A stretch of 64,000 bases of DNA from Selenomonas sp. F0473 (GTDB lineage Bacteria; Bacillota; Negativicutes; Selenomonadales; Selenomonadaceae), in assembly GCF_000315545.1 (NCBI RefSeq), contig NZ_JH992902.1:903280-967279 (forward strand), read 5' to 3'. This document shows, piece by piece, positions 25,557 to 34,956 of the stretch. Within the stretch, counting starts at the first letter, position 1, and every line of letters begins with the position of its first letter. The translations under genes were made by a program, and so were the position numbers. Under the pieces are notes generated by a model that was given only the letters and a program-made list of their open reading frames with translations, was not told where the DNA came from and did not search any database.

Positions 25557-27496
25557 TAGAACGTGCCGCCTACGCGGAAGTGCACGCGGCCGCCCTGCGA
25601 GCCGCGGCCGTAGTCGAGACGCAGCGGTCCGATCGGGGTGTTCAGACCGAGCCCGATGCCGATGCTCCCGTGCATATGCTGCGGATTCAGCCCGCTGTCC
25701 CATGCGCCGCCGTAATCCGTAAAGAGGGCGCCCGTTACCTTAGAGACGATCGGGAAGCGATATTCCAGCGAGACGAGCGCCATACGGTTGCCGCGGAACT
25801 GATCCTCACGGTAGCCGCGGATCGTATCCTGTCCGCCGACACGATACTGATTGTACTCCGAAATGGAGCCGCTGCCGATGCCGTACTGTCCCCGCAGCGC
25901 GAATACCTGCGCGTGTCCCGCCTTAAAGTAATGCGTGTCGCTGATCGTATATTTCCGGAAAGAGAAGTCCCCGCCGAGGCCCGCAAACTCTGCGGAAAGG
26001 GACGCGCGCGCGCCCGTCGTCGGCTCGTAGACATTATCGCGCGTATCCGTCACGTGCTCGAACGTGATGCTGCGCGTCGTGCCGAAATTTTTCTTCAGCC
26101 ACGCGGTATCCCCGCTGCGGTTGCCCGCGTTGCCGGTCTCCGTATGCTTGACATATTTATCGTCGCGGCTGCGCAGCGTGATAAAGTTCGTCGAATACTC
26201 GCTCATGGGACGGCTGAGCGTAACCTCCGCGCCCGAATACTTGCGCATGAACGACTCCTTGTGATCGCCGTTCTCATCATAATCGTCATACTCGTACGTG
26301 CGATTGTAAACGCGCAGCGTGGCTGCCGTCTCTTTCTTATCGAGCCACGGGCGCCGGTACATGAACGTATAGCCGTGCGCGTCGGTGTCGTCGCCGCTCA
26401 TCTCATAGCTGAGGCTGATCGTATCGCCCGTGCCGCGGAAGTTCGTGTCGCTGATGCTGACCATGCCGACCATACCGTCCTGGCTGGAGTAGCCCGCGCC
26501 GATACCGAACGAGCCCGTGCGCTTCTCCTTGACGTCGATCTCCATAACGACCGCGTTCGGCTCGACGCCCGGATTCATCTTGACGTTGACATCCTCGAAG
26601 AAACCGAGGTTGTAGACGCGCTGCATGCTGCGCCGCGCCATGTTCGCGTTGAACGGCTCGCCCGGCTTCTGACGCATCTCGCGGAGAATCACGCGGTCCT
26701 TCGTCTTCTTATTCCCTTTGACCTTATAGCCCTCGAGCGTGCCCTCGCTGATCTTAATCGTGAGGGTGCCGTCCTGCGCGATGTTGAGATCCGTGATCTT
26801 TGCGAGGATATAGCCGTCGGCGCGGTATTTTTCCTGAATCGCCTGCACGTTTTCCTGCAGGGTCCGCGCGTTCAGCAGCTCGCCCTGCTTCACCGTGACG
26901 AGCCCCATCAGCGTCTCCGTCGATTCGACCGTATTTCCCTCGATCTTGACTTCTTTGAGGAGCGGGTTCTCGAGCACATGATAGGTGAGCACGACGCCTT
27001 CGGGGACGGGTTCAAAAACGGGATAGAGATCGTAGAACCAGCCGGTCGCGTAAATCGCGTCGCGGTCCTTCGCGAGCCCCTCCTCCGTCACCTCATCTCC
27101 GACATGCATCGTGAGGGCGGCGCGTGCCGCAGCCTCCGTCGCCTCGGTCGCTCCCTTGAAGTTGATTTCAACGATGGTTTTCCCCGCCTCCGCCGCGACG
27201 CCGCTCGAGATCGCCTCCTCTGCGGGACGCTGCTCCGCCCACGCCGAGGCGCGCGCGTCCGGGGCTGCCGCAGGTTCTGTACTCGTCAGCGGCTGTGCGT
27301 CGGCCGCGGGCGTTTCCGACGCAGGCGCTTCCGCGGGGTTTTCCGCCGCGGGTGTTCCCGCCATCTCGGCCGCAGTGTTTGCCGCGGCGCTCTCCATCGT
27401 ATCTTCCGCGGCGAACGCGTGCGGAAGAGCGGATGCCGATACACCCAGTCCAAGAGCAACGGCACATGCGAGTTTTTGATAACGTTTGTTGTTCAA
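25556..27496 (-). CDS. bamA: Outer-membrane protein assembly factor BamA
   Basis: 646 residues with a signal peptide (cleavage after AFA near 29), then a low-complexity Ala/Pro/Glu segment (about 30-105). Three POTRA-like domains follow (about 105-330; IVEINFKGAT, LKEVKIEGNTV and LEGYKVKGNKKTKD mark their first strands). The 16-strand barrel has the conserved IRGYREDQFRG loop and ends in Phe (HFRVGGTF). Three POTRAs instead of five and the disordered N-terminal extension fit Negativicutes BamA. The start is a TTG with AGGAGG eight bases upstream; no ATG is available. BamA inserts barrels into the outer membrane. Confidence 0.95.
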   Translation of the reverse strand: MNNKRYQKLACAVALGLGVSASALPHAFAAEDTMESAAANTAAEMAGTPAAENPAEAPASETPAADAQPLTSTEPAAAPDARASAWAEQRPAEEAISSGVAAEAGKTIVEINFKGATEATEAAARAALTMHVGDEVTEEGLAKDRDAIYATGWFYDLYPVFEPVPEGVVLTYHVLENPLLKEVKIEGNTVESTETLMGLVTVKQGELLNARTLQENVQAIQEKYRADGYILAKITDLNIAQDGTLTIKISEGTLEGYKVKGNKKTKDRVILREMRQKPGEPFNANMARRSMQRVYNLGFFEDVNVKMNPGVEPNAVVMEIDVKEKRTGSFGIGAGYSSQDGMVGMVSISDTNFRGTGDTISLSYEMSGDDTDAHGYTFMYRRPWLDKKETAATLRVYNRTYEYDDYDENGDHKESFMRKYSGAEVTLSRPMSEYSTNFITLRSRDDKYVKHTETGNAGNRSGDTAWLKKNFGTTRSITFEHVTDTRDNVYEPTTGARASLSAEFAGLGGDFSFRKYTISDTHYFKAGHAQVFALRGQYGIGSGSISEYNQYRVGGQDTIRGYREDQFRGNRMALVSLEYRFPIVSKVTGALFTDYGGAWDSGLNPQHMHGSIGIGLGLNTPIGPLRLDYGRGSQGGRVHFRVGGTF

Positions 27497-27512
27497 AAGG
27501 GAACCTCCTAGG

Positions 27513-28082
27513 CTATTCTCTTAAAATCTTTCCGCCGACCTGCATCAAACGCTGCATGTCGCGGTTCGGAATACGGGATGTCTCGTTTGTCTGTGCGGGC
27601 GGGGCAGGCGCCGCGCTCTCTGCCAGGGGCACATGCTGCGGCGGCCCCGCCTCCTGCGTCTGCGGAGGCCGTACGGCCTCCGCAAGAACGCGCTCTGCGG
27701 GCGGCACATCAAGACCGGCGGATGCGGGAGATCCGGCCGGGGGCTGCGCGGTTTCCGCGATAGGCGCGCCTTCCTCTCCGGTCTGCACCGGGGATTGAGC
27801 GGCGGGCTGAACGGGAGACTGCGCCCGCTGAGCCGGCGGCGCGCTTCCCCACGATACGATCCCCCAAACGGCAAGCGCCGCAAGCGGGGGCAGGATCCAC
27901 CGTACATAGCGTCCCAGCCGCCGCCTCCGCGCATCTGAGAGTCGTGTGAGTTCGGCCCGCGCGAGCATAAGCTTCAGATCGCCGGCGAGATCATCCTCGC
28001 CCGCAATCGCATGCTCCGCGCCCGCAAGCCAATCGCGTGCCGCGCGAATGGATCTCTGCCGATCTTTGCGTTCCGTGTCCAT
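27513..28082 (-). CDS. Single-pass membrane protein with Pro/Ala-rich exterior, possible anti-sigma-type regulator
   Basis: 189 residues from the ATG at 28082 (GGAGG 8 bp upstream). A cytoplasmic N-terminal part of about 60 basic/acidic residues leads to one membrane helix (about 62-80, WILPPLAALAVWGIVSWG). A long Pro/Ala/Gln-rich extracytoplasmic tail follows, and a conserved-looking end (NRDMQRLMQVGGKILRE). It lies between a sigma factor and bamA and has its own promoter. The layout (small cytoplasmic domain, single helix, envelope tail) is that of anti-sigma factors, but no zinc or ZAS motif is visible, so this is inference only. Confidence 0.6.
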   Translation of the reverse strand: MDTERKDRQRSIRAARDWLAGAEHAIAGEDDLAGDLKLMLARAELTRLSDARRRRLGRYVRWILPPLAALAVWGIVSWGSAPPAQRAQSPVQPAAQSPVQTGEEGAPIAETAQPPAGSPASAGLDVPPAERVLAEAVRPPQTQEAGPPQHVPLAESAAPAPPAQTNETSRIPNRDMQRLMQVGGKILRE

Positions 28083-28114
28083 CGGCGCACCTCCTCTTCG
28101 CACAGATGGTATTT

Positions 28115-28144
28115 ATTATACTACAAGCCAGGATATAGATTCAA
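28115..28144 (-). promoter_or_regulatory. Internal promoter before the membrane protein/bamA genes
   Basis: On the minus strand TTGAAT (28139-28144), an 18-bp spacer and TATAAT (28115-28120) lie in the 65-bp gap after the sigma factor gene. This allows bamA expression independent of tolC-tamB. Confidence 0.65.
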
Positions 28145-28147
28145 GTC

Positions 28148-28777
28148 TTACCAATGCTGCATGAAACGTGAGAGCATGCCGCGGATGCGGCGAATGCCAT
28201 TCTGCTGCAGGCGATAGATGTGCGCCGTCGTTACATTGAGACGGTCCGCCATCGTCTGCGCCTGCGCGCCGCCGATCGTAACGCCTTCGAGTACGAGGCG
28301 TTCGCGCACGGGCAGCCGCTCCATCGCGGCGCCGAGCACGCCGACCAGCGCATGGTGCTCCGCGAGTTCGGCAACCGACGGCCGCGCATCGACGAGCAGT
28401 TCTTTTGCAGTCTCGTGCGTCTCCCCCGTCTCCGCCTCGAGACAGGGCAGGTCCACCGCCCCCTCGCGCCGGAGAAAATCGAGAATCCGACCGCGCACGC
28501 GGTGCACAGCGTATAGGCTGAATGCGACGCCGCGCGCGGGGTCGTAGCGTTCGACCGCCTCGATGAGACCGACGGTTCCCTCCTGGACCGCGTCCATCAC
28601 GGTCGGCAGGCTGCGGTACGGGACGACCTCGCGGAAGACGAGCGGCTGATAGGCCTCGATAATGCGCCGTCTTGCGTTCTCATCCCCACCGTCTTTATAG
28701 GCGTGCCAAAGCGCGCGCTCTTCCTCCGGCCGAAGTTTTTCAACGGCGGAGAGTTTTTCCACATACTCTGAAAACAT
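28148..28777 (-). CDS. Sigma-70-family RNA polymerase sigma factor
   Basis: 209 residues. Region 2 is clear (LVFREVVPYRSLPTVMDAVQEGTVGLIEAVERYDPARGVAFSLYAVHRVRGRILDF, residues about 46-105). Region 4 is at about 150-205 (MERLPVRERLVLEG ... MADRLNVTTAHIYRLQQNGIRRIR, a helix-turn-helix). It is closest in style to FliA/SigB-type group 3 factors rather than ECF. It lies 23 bp after tamB and before a single-pass membrane protein and bamA, so it may link transcription to envelope state. Target promoters are unknown. Confidence 0.88.
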   Translation of the reverse strand: MFSEYVEKLSAVEKLRPEEERALWHAYKDGGDENARRRIIEAYQPLVFREVVPYRSLPTVMDAVQEGTVGLIEAVERYDPARGVAFSLYAVHRVRGRILDFLRREGAVDLPCLEAETGETHETAKELLVDARPSVAELAEHHALVGVLGAAMERLPVRERLVLEGVTIGGAQAQTMADRLNVTTAHIYRLQQNGIRRIRGMLSRFMQHW

Positions 28778-28800
28778 CGTCTCACCTCCTTTGCAATGTG

Positions 28801-31800
28801 CTAGAACCGGATACGCGCTTCAAAACCGACGAGTTGATCCGAGCCCTCGCGGTCGTACGAAACGCTGAATTTATCGTTGAAGTCGTACTGAACGCCGTAG
28901 CGGTGCTTGTCCGCCGCGCTGCCGATGCCCTGCACATAGCGCACGAGCACGCGGTCGCTGAGGTATTTCCCGATCTCGACATTGTATTCGTTCTCGTTTC
29001 TCTTCACGGCTTCGTCGTCCCTGGTCTCAAACAACGCGCCGCTGCCGCTCGAGAGGCGCAGCACATCGAGATGCAGCAAGTTCTTCACCGAATCCTCCAC
29101 CTCCGAGAGCACGCTCATCTGGAGGCCGATGGACAGGATCTCCGCGGCCGTCAATTTGCCGTCGCTGCCGTATGCGCTGCGCAGCGTCAGCATCCGTATG
29201 ATTTCCTCCTCGGACATCTCGGGCGAGGATCCCAGTTTGAAGTCCATATGGTCGAGCGGACCGTGTGCGGAGAGATAGATGCGCGTGCGCGCGATCCGCG
29301 TCTCTGCGTAAAAGTCGATCTCCGGCAGGAACGATTCCATCTGATTGAACGTCGCCGTCCCTTCGCGGATCTTGAACACGGTGCGCAGATAGCTGACCGT
29401 GTCGCCGCGCCGCACGCTGATCTGTCCCGTCGTGCGCGGGTGCCGCGTCGTCCCGCCGAAGTGCACGCTGCCCGAGGGATGCATATCGTAGAGATTGGCG
29501 CTGAAGAAATGCACCCGGCGCCCCACCGTAAGTCCCACGTCGAGGATGATATGCGGCAGCTCGTCCTCCGTATCCGGAATCGTCGGAATGGAGATCAGGG
29601 CATGATCAATATCGATCGTCCCGGAGATTTTTGGCAGCGTCTCCCCCCAATAGGTATCCTCCGTGAGGCGCAGCATACCGGTCAGAGGGCCGTCATAGAA
29701 CGAGGTCTTGAGGTCAAGCGCGCTCATGACGAGCGAGAAATCATAATCCGTCGGCCGGACGCCGCGCAGTTTCGTCTGCCCCGTCAGCATATAGCTGCCC
29801 GTTCCCATGCGCCCCGTGCACTCGCGCACGACGACGGAGTCTCCAAGGGCATCGATCCGGACCTGCATGTCCGTCAGCGGATATTCGACGCCTTTGAATT
29901 TGACCGCGCCGCTCGTGACGCGCAGGCTCCCCTCAATGCGGGGCGCCGCGAGGGTCCCCCCGATTTTCAATCCGCCCTCCGTATGACCGACCGCCCATTC
30001 CACGCGATCGGAGAATACCGGCAGCAGAGAGAGGTCCGCATTGTCGAGAGAGAGCGTGAGATCAATTTGGTCATATGCGGCAAGCGCCTCGTCGCGCCGC
30101 GCCGTCAGCGCGCGCAGGGGCAGTTTCCCGCGGGCGCTTGCCGTATAGGTCATACCGTCGATGGATTTCTTCACCGTGAGGCTGTCGATTTGAATGACGG
30201 AGCCGCGCAGTCGGGCCGTACCCGTCAGTTCGTCAAAGGACGAGCCGTGGATGCCGCCGTTCAGCGCCGTGAGATTCATATCGATTTCCGGGCTATACAT
30301 GCTGCCGCCGATATGCGCCGTCGCCGTCGCCGTCCCCGTCACTTCCTCGGGAATGCCCGCAAGGCCTGTGAACATACCGAGCGCGATATCCGACGCCGTG
30401 ATGTCGACATTCGACGTCCCGTACTCCGATACGGTGCCGTGGGCGGAGAATGTGCCGGCGCCCTGACGCCCTTCGACCGTTTTAAGCGTCAGCACATGGT
30501 CGGCAAGGGCAATATCGACGGCGACGTCGGTGACGGGATAGCCGGCGACCGTTCCCGACGAGATCGTTCCCGTGAGGGCCGCGGACGGATTGTCGCGCGT
30601 CCCGCCGAAGGTCGCGCGGCTTGTGATCTGCCCCGTGATGCGGTCTTCCTTTTGGTTCGCAAGCGCGAGGAGCGCCCCCACGTCGAACTTCTCCATCTCC
30701 ATGGTGCCGCGCAGCGCCTGCGATTCCGTATCATAGTGCAGGCGCGCGGACACCGTCCCCTCCGCCCCCTGGCGGAATCCCGTGTCGTCCATCTCGACGA
30801 TGCCGTTTTCGTAATGGATAAAGCTGCGGATATCCGTCAGCTCCGCGCCGTTCATCACGATGCGGTCGGCTTTCAGGGAACCGCGGAAAATGGGATGCGA
30901 AATCGTCCCCACGACCTTGCCGTTAAACGTCCCGTGTCCCTCCACCGCATAGGGAAGTTTATGCTGGAAGCGCTTCATATCGAGATCGCGCACCTCCGCG
31001 TCGAGGTCGAGCACCCCCTGCGCCGTGATCGTGCCGTTCAGCACCATATCCACCATCGGCGAATAGATGTGGAACACCTGCAGCCGGATGATGCCGTCCT
31101 CTAGGAAATAGTCGCCGTCCATGCCCGAGAGCAGCACGCCGCCGTAGCTGCCGCGGTAGAAATGCACATAGCCGACGGCCCGGGGGTTGTCGAGCGTCCC
31201 CGTAAACTTGATGATGTTGTCGATATTTCCGGTGATCGGCTGGTCGGGCGCAACGAGCGCCGCCACATCTTCCATACGCGCGCCCATCGTATCAATTTGG
31301 ACATCGATGCGGCGTTCCCCCGTAAAGCCGACGGTGCCGTTGACGAGCCATACCTCGCGGCCGCCACGCTCCATCGAGAAATCGTGAATACCGACCCCCG
31401 AGAGCGATCCTTCCGCACGGAAGAGCAGGCTGTCAAACGGCTGGTGCATAAGCTGTCCGCGCGTTGCGGAGAATTTCATCTCCACCTGCGGATCGTTGAT
31501 ATCGCCGCGTACCGTGCCGCTGAAATCGGCGAATCCGGCAAAGCTGAGCCGATCGTCGAGCCGGTTCAGCAGGGACAGATCCGCATGCCCGCCATAGAAG
31601 TGCAGGTCAAGCGCGGAGCCGGCGATAATATGCCCCTCGACGCCAAGGTCCGAATCGTTCGGAAGGTTGAGGCTCAAGAAGTCTATGGTGAGATCGTTCC
31701 CCCGGAGCATAAAAGAAGTGCTTGCACGCTCCACGGGAATATTGCGGTAGATCCCGTTCATCACCGCGGCGCTGCCGTACACGGTAAGCGCCTCGCGCGC

Positions 31801-33132
31801 CGTGCCGCGCCCCGAGATGCCGAGGTCCGCGTCGACCGCCCCCTCTGTCCCGTCCGGGATGGAGAGCCCGGCATCCGTGCGCAGCCGCGCAAGCGCCGCG
31901 CCTTTTGTCATGAGGTGAGCCGTATAGGAAAGGTCGCCGGTATCGAACAGCCCCTCCCCCGCGACGGTTCCCCCGAATACGGAGGCCTTCAAGTCGCGGA
32001 ACCCCAGCACGCCGCTTTCATAGGAAACTTCGGCCGACGCGTCCGTAAAGGATACGCCGTAGGCGGTTCCGGCCGCCGCGGTCAGCGTGCCCGCGGCGGA
32101 AAAGTCGGCGAGCGTGCCGGTGAGCCGGACGTCCGCCGTCACGGGTCCTTGATAAGGGCTGCTCTTCAATATTTTATCCACGGCGAAATCCTTCGCGCGC
32201 ACGGTGAGGTCGAGATACGGCGCATCCGTATCGAGCCGAATCGTACCGTCGATACGCGCCGTCTCCCCCTCCGCTTCCGCCGTCGCCGCGATAAAGAGCG
32301 CGCGATCGTTGAATGTGAGCGCCGCGCTGCGCACCGCAGTCTCGGTGCCGTAGACCTGCGCGGCCGCTTCCACGCCGTCCGCGCGCCCGTCCAACGTAGA
32401 CACGCCGTCGACACGCGTCCATGTCGCGTCGATATGTCCCGCGTGCAGAGAATGGATATCCACATCCGCAGGCACCGCCCCTGCCGGAAGGAAGTCGAGC
32501 AGAGGCAGCAGCGCCGCGTCGTCCGTTGCGAGACGGAATTTCTGCGTGCCGCCGACGCTTTCTCCGCGAACGCGCAGAGGGACTCCCGCAAGGTCTGCCA
32601 CAAGGTCGCAGGAAATATCGCCGCGGTCGATGTCCGCCGTGCCCGTAATCCCCTTGAGGGATGCGGAACGCTCCTCCGCCGCGATGTCCGCCGTCGCGTC
32701 TGTGAGACGGATACGCCCGGCAAACGCGCTCGGCTCTTCCTCCGCCGACACGAGATCTCCGTAGTTCCACGTTCCGTCCGCGCGCCGTACGATATGCGCG
32801 TGCGCCCCCACAAGCTGAATCTCGTCGACGGACGCCGCGGGTGACGAAAGCAACGAAAGCAGGCGCAGCGTCACTCGTGCTTCATCGGCACGGAGGACAG
32901 GCTCCGCCTGCTTATCGTAGACGACGATATCGTCAATCGTAAATTCATGCAGAGAACGGATCTCTACCGCACCGATGTGCACATCCGTCCCGAGGGTCTG
33001 CGCCGCGAGGCTCTCTGCCATCGCGCCGACCTGCGTCATGAACGCCTGCGCGCGCACGATGTGGAGGATGGCTGCCGCGCAGACAAGCATCGCCGTCAGA
33101 ACGGCGATACCGACATACGCTTTCCGTCTCAT
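28801..33132 (-). CDS. tamB: TamB-family inter-membrane bridge protein (AsmA-like/DUF490)
   Basis: 1443 residues: an N-terminal membrane anchor (about 7-27), then a very long series of beta-strand repeats forming the predicted hydrophobic groove. The C-terminal DUF490/TamB domain has blocks such as GSSPEMSEEEIIRMLTLR near residue 1300 and ends in Phe (LVGFEARIRF). TamB-type proteins span the periplasm and are implicated in phospholipid transport and outer-membrane assembly. It lies between tolC and the sigma factor gene; the BamA-like partner may be the BamA downstream, as no TamA is visible. Confidence 0.93.
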   Translation of the reverse strand: MRRKAYVGIAVLTAMLVCAAAILHIVRAQAFMTQVGAMAESLAAQTLGTDVHIGAVEIRSLHEFTIDDIVVYDKQAEPVLRADEARVTLRLLSLLSSPAASVDEIQLVGAHAHIVRRADGTWNYGDLVSAEEEPSAFAGRIRLTDATADIAAEERSASLKGITGTADIDRGDISCDLVADLAGVPLRVRGESVGGTQKFRLATDDAALLPLLDFLPAGAVPADVDIHSLHAGHIDATWTRVDGVSTLDGRADGVEAAAQVYGTETAVRSAALTFNDRALFIAATAEAEGETARIDGTIRLDTDAPYLDLTVRAKDFAVDKILKSSPYQGPVTADVRLTGTLADFSAAGTLTAAAGTAYGVSFTDASAEVSYESGVLGFRDLKASVFGGTVAGEGLFDTGDLSYTAHLMTKGAALARLRTDAGLSIPDGTEGAVDADLGISGRGTAREALTVYGSAAVMNGIYRNIPVERASTSFMLRGNDLTIDFLSLNLPNDSDLGVEGHIIAGSALDLHFYGGHADLSLLNRLDDRLSFAGFADFSGTVRGDINDPQVEMKFSATRGQLMHQPFDSLLFRAEGSLSGVGIHDFSMERGGREVWLVNGTVGFTGERRIDVQIDTMGARMEDVAALVAPDQPITGNIDNIIKFTGTLDNPRAVGYVHFYRGSYGGVLLSGMDGDYFLEDGIIRLQVFHIYSPMVDMVLNGTITAQGVLDLDAEVRDLDMKRFQHKLPYAVEGHGTFNGKVVGTISHPIFRGSLKADRIVMNGAELTDIRSFIHYENGIVEMDDTGFRQGAEGTVSARLHYDTESQALRGTMEMEKFDVGALLALANQKEDRITGQITSRATFGGTRDNPSAALTGTISSGTVAGYPVTDVAVDIALADHVLTLKTVEGRQGAGTFSAHGTVSEYGTSNVDITASDIALGMFTGLAGIPEEVTGTATATAHIGGSMYSPEIDMNLTALNGGIHGSSFDELTGTARLRGSVIQIDSLTVKKSIDGMTYTASARGKLPLRALTARRDEALAAYDQIDLTLSLDNADLSLLPVFSDRVEWAVGHTEGGLKIGGTLAAPRIEGSLRVTSGAVKFKGVEYPLTDMQVRIDALGDSVVVRECTGRMGTGSYMLTGQTKLRGVRPTDYDFSLVMSALDLKTSFYDGPLTGMLRLTEDTYWGETLPKISGTIDIDHALISIPTIPDTEDELPHIILDVGLTVGRRVHFFSANLYDMHPSGSVHFGGTTRHPRTTGQISVRRGDTVSYLRTVFKIREGTATFNQMESFLPEIDFYAETRIARTRIYLSAHGPLDHMDFKLGSSPEMSEEEIIRMLTLRSAYGSDGKLTAAEILSIGLQMSVLSEVEDSVKNLLHLDVLRLSSGSGALFETRDDEAVKRNENEYNVEIGKYLSDRVLVRYVQGIGSAADKHRYGVQYDFNDKFSVSYDREGSDQLVGFEARIRF

Positions 33133-33167
33133 AGCACTCCTCTATGGGGCTTCACGGGAATCTCCCG

Positions 33168-34697
33168 CTACTTCTTCATATCCTTCTCGTAGGCATCGTG
33201 TGCCGCTTGGACGCGCTGCATCGCGCCGGCTGCCTGCGCGGGCGTCGGCACGGGAGCGGTCTCGCGCACAGTGTCGTCCTTCGGCGTCTCAAAGAGCGCA
33301 TCGTCATGCAGACGCGCCGCCGCACGCGCCCCCTTTGCGCGCTTGCCTTCCTCCTCCGCCGCACGGTAACGCACCGCGTCGAGGTCGACGGGAACCCCCA
33401 TCGCGCTGTCGAGGCTCGCCTTGCCCGTATTGTAAGAGTATAGTGCCGTATAGTAATTCATCCGCGCCGTGGTGAGATCGTCCGAGGCGCGCATGACCTC
33501 GAGGTTCGTGCCCACGCCCGCGTTGTAGCGCACGCGCGCAATCTTATAGTTCTCCTCGGCCTGTGCGACCGCGGTCTCCGTCGTCTTGATATTCTGTTCC
33601 GCCGCGCGCAGACTCAAATATGCCGTACGGACATCGAGGCGGATTTTTTCCTCCGTCGCCGCCTGCGCCTCTTCCGCCTTGCGCAGCGCGGCCTTGGCCG
33701 CACGCACCTGCGCGGCGGTCACGCCGTTGTCGAAAAGGTTCCAGGACAGGCTCAGCCCCGCGGCCCATTGGTTGCTGCTCGTATGATCGTCCTTAAAGGC
33801 ATGTTCGCCGGCAATGGATCTCGTCGCAGCCGCATTCAGCGTCGGATGATAGCCCGCCTCGGCGGACCGCACGCCAGCCTCCGCCTGCTTGACCGCATAG
33901 ACGGCCGCCGCGCCGTCCGCGCGGTAGACGAGCCCATAGTCCGTGCAGTCCTCAAGCGCGAGATCATACTTTGTATAACGTAGTTCGTCGTCGATTTGAA
34001 GATCCGTATCGGTTGGGAGCCCAATCACATTGTTCAGCGTCGCAACCGCAACCTGGTAATTATTTTGTGCCGTCGTGAGCGCCTGCTGGGCATTGGCAAG
34101 GTCCACCTCGGAGGCAAGCACGTCGGCGCGCGCCACCGTTCCTACGCGGAGCTGCGCGTTGACATCGGAGAGATGCGTCCGCATGGTCGCGACGGCATCT
34201 TCACGCACCTTTATGAGATTGCGCGCCTGCAGGATATTGAAATAGTCCGTCGTCGCCGTCAGGCGGATCGACTGCTTCGTCTGCTCCAGGGCAAGATCCG
34301 CGGAATTGAGACCGTAACGCGCGGCCTTCCGCTGCGCGTTCAGCGCCGCATTGTAGACGGGCATCGAGACCGTGCCCGTATTGCCGTAGTTGTAGTCGTA
34401 TTTGGCGCCGGTCATACGCGCCTGATCGTACGCCTCGCCGCCGATGCGGTTCGCCGTCGACGACCACGTGAGCGTCGGTCCCATCGAGCGGTTCGCTTTC
34501 GAAAGAGACGAATGGGCGCTGTCGACATCCGTCAGCGCTTCCTTGATCGTTCGGTTGTTCTCAAGCGCCATCTGTACGCTGTCCGAGAGGTTTATCTTCA
34601 CCGTCTCCGCAGAAACCGGCGCCGCGAAAAGCCCGATCGCCGCAGTCAGCGCCGCCCCCCGTGCAAGGCGTTTGGCAAAATATTTCCCTTTGTTCAA
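33168..34697 (-). CDS. tolC: TolC-family outer-membrane efflux/secretion channel
   Basis: 509 residues with a signal peptide (cleavage after VSAE near 31) and two OEP repeats (about 40-230 and 250-440) with long helices, for example QAEENYKIARVRYNAGVGTNLEVMRASDDL. A basic, low-complexity C-terminal tail ends in DMKK. It forms the trimeric exit duct for efflux or type I secretion. In diderm Firmicutes TolC has also been linked to outer-membrane tethering. The start is a TTG with GGAGG eight bases upstream, and a promoter lies at 34793-34821. No inner-membrane pump gene is adjacent. Confidence 0.93.
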   Translation of the reverse strand: MNKGKYFAKRLARGAALTAAIGLFAAPVSAETVKINLSDSVQMALENNRTIKEALTDVDSAHSSLSKANRSMGPTLTWSSTANRIGGEAYDQARMTGAKYDYNYGNTGTVSMPVYNAALNAQRKAARYGLNSADLALEQTKQSIRLTATTDYFNILQARNLIKVREDAVATMRTHLSDVNAQLRVGTVARADVLASEVDLANAQQALTTAQNNYQVAVATLNNVIGLPTDTDLQIDDELRYTKYDLALEDCTDYGLVYRADGAAAVYAVKQAEAGVRSAEAGYHPTLNAAATRSIAGEHAFKDDHTSSNQWAAGLSLSWNLFDNGVTAAQVRAAKAALRKAEEAQAATEEKIRLDVRTAYLSLRAAEQNIKTTETAVAQAEENYKIARVRYNAGVGTNLEVMRASDDLTTARMNYYTALYSYNTGKASLDSAMGVPVDLDAVRYRAAEEEGKRAKGARAAARLHDDALFETPKDDTVRETAPVPTPAQAAGAMQRVQAAHDAYEKDMKK

Positions 34698-34792
34698 GAC
34701 CCTTTCCTCCTCGTCCGTGGTCAGGATGCACCCGAGCGGCGGGCTGCTCCGAAAGTCGCCAATACGATAGAATCCTATTGACAGATGCTTTC

Positions 34793-34821
34793 ATTGTACC
34801 AGCTGCCGCGCCATTTTTCAA
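34793..34821 (-). promoter_or_regulatory. Promoter of the tolC-tamB outer-membrane operon
   Basis: On the minus strand TTGAAA (34816-34821), a 17-bp spacer and TACAAT (34793-34798) lie about 95 bp upstream of the tolC TTG start. Confidence 0.7.
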
Positions 34822-34883
34822 ATAAATTATGTATTAACTACTAAAAAAGCGGCATTCGTCTCATTCCATCCGGAACACAGGCG

Positions 34884-34913
34884 TTGACCTATCGTCCCAA
34901 AGTATTTTATAAT
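34884..34913 (+). promoter_or_regulatory. Promoter of the enoyl-CoA hydratase/isomerase gene
   Basis: TTGACC (34884-34889), an 18-bp spacer and a perfect TATAAT (34908-34913) lie about 44 bp before the ATG. It is divergent from the tolC promoter. Confidence 0.75.
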
Positions 34914-34956
34914 GTGCATAGATTTTTGAACGAAGCTGTGCCAAAAGGAGGCTCCC

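Noticed and set aside
28672-31104. 810-codon plus-strand open frame antisense to tamB
   Set aside because: Low-complexity Arg/His/Ala composition, no ribosome site, and the minus strand holds a clear TamB.
34778-34783. Plus-strand TTGACA as the -35 of the crotonase gene
   Set aside because: It has no matching -10 and lies far from the gene; the pair at 34884-34913 is better placed.
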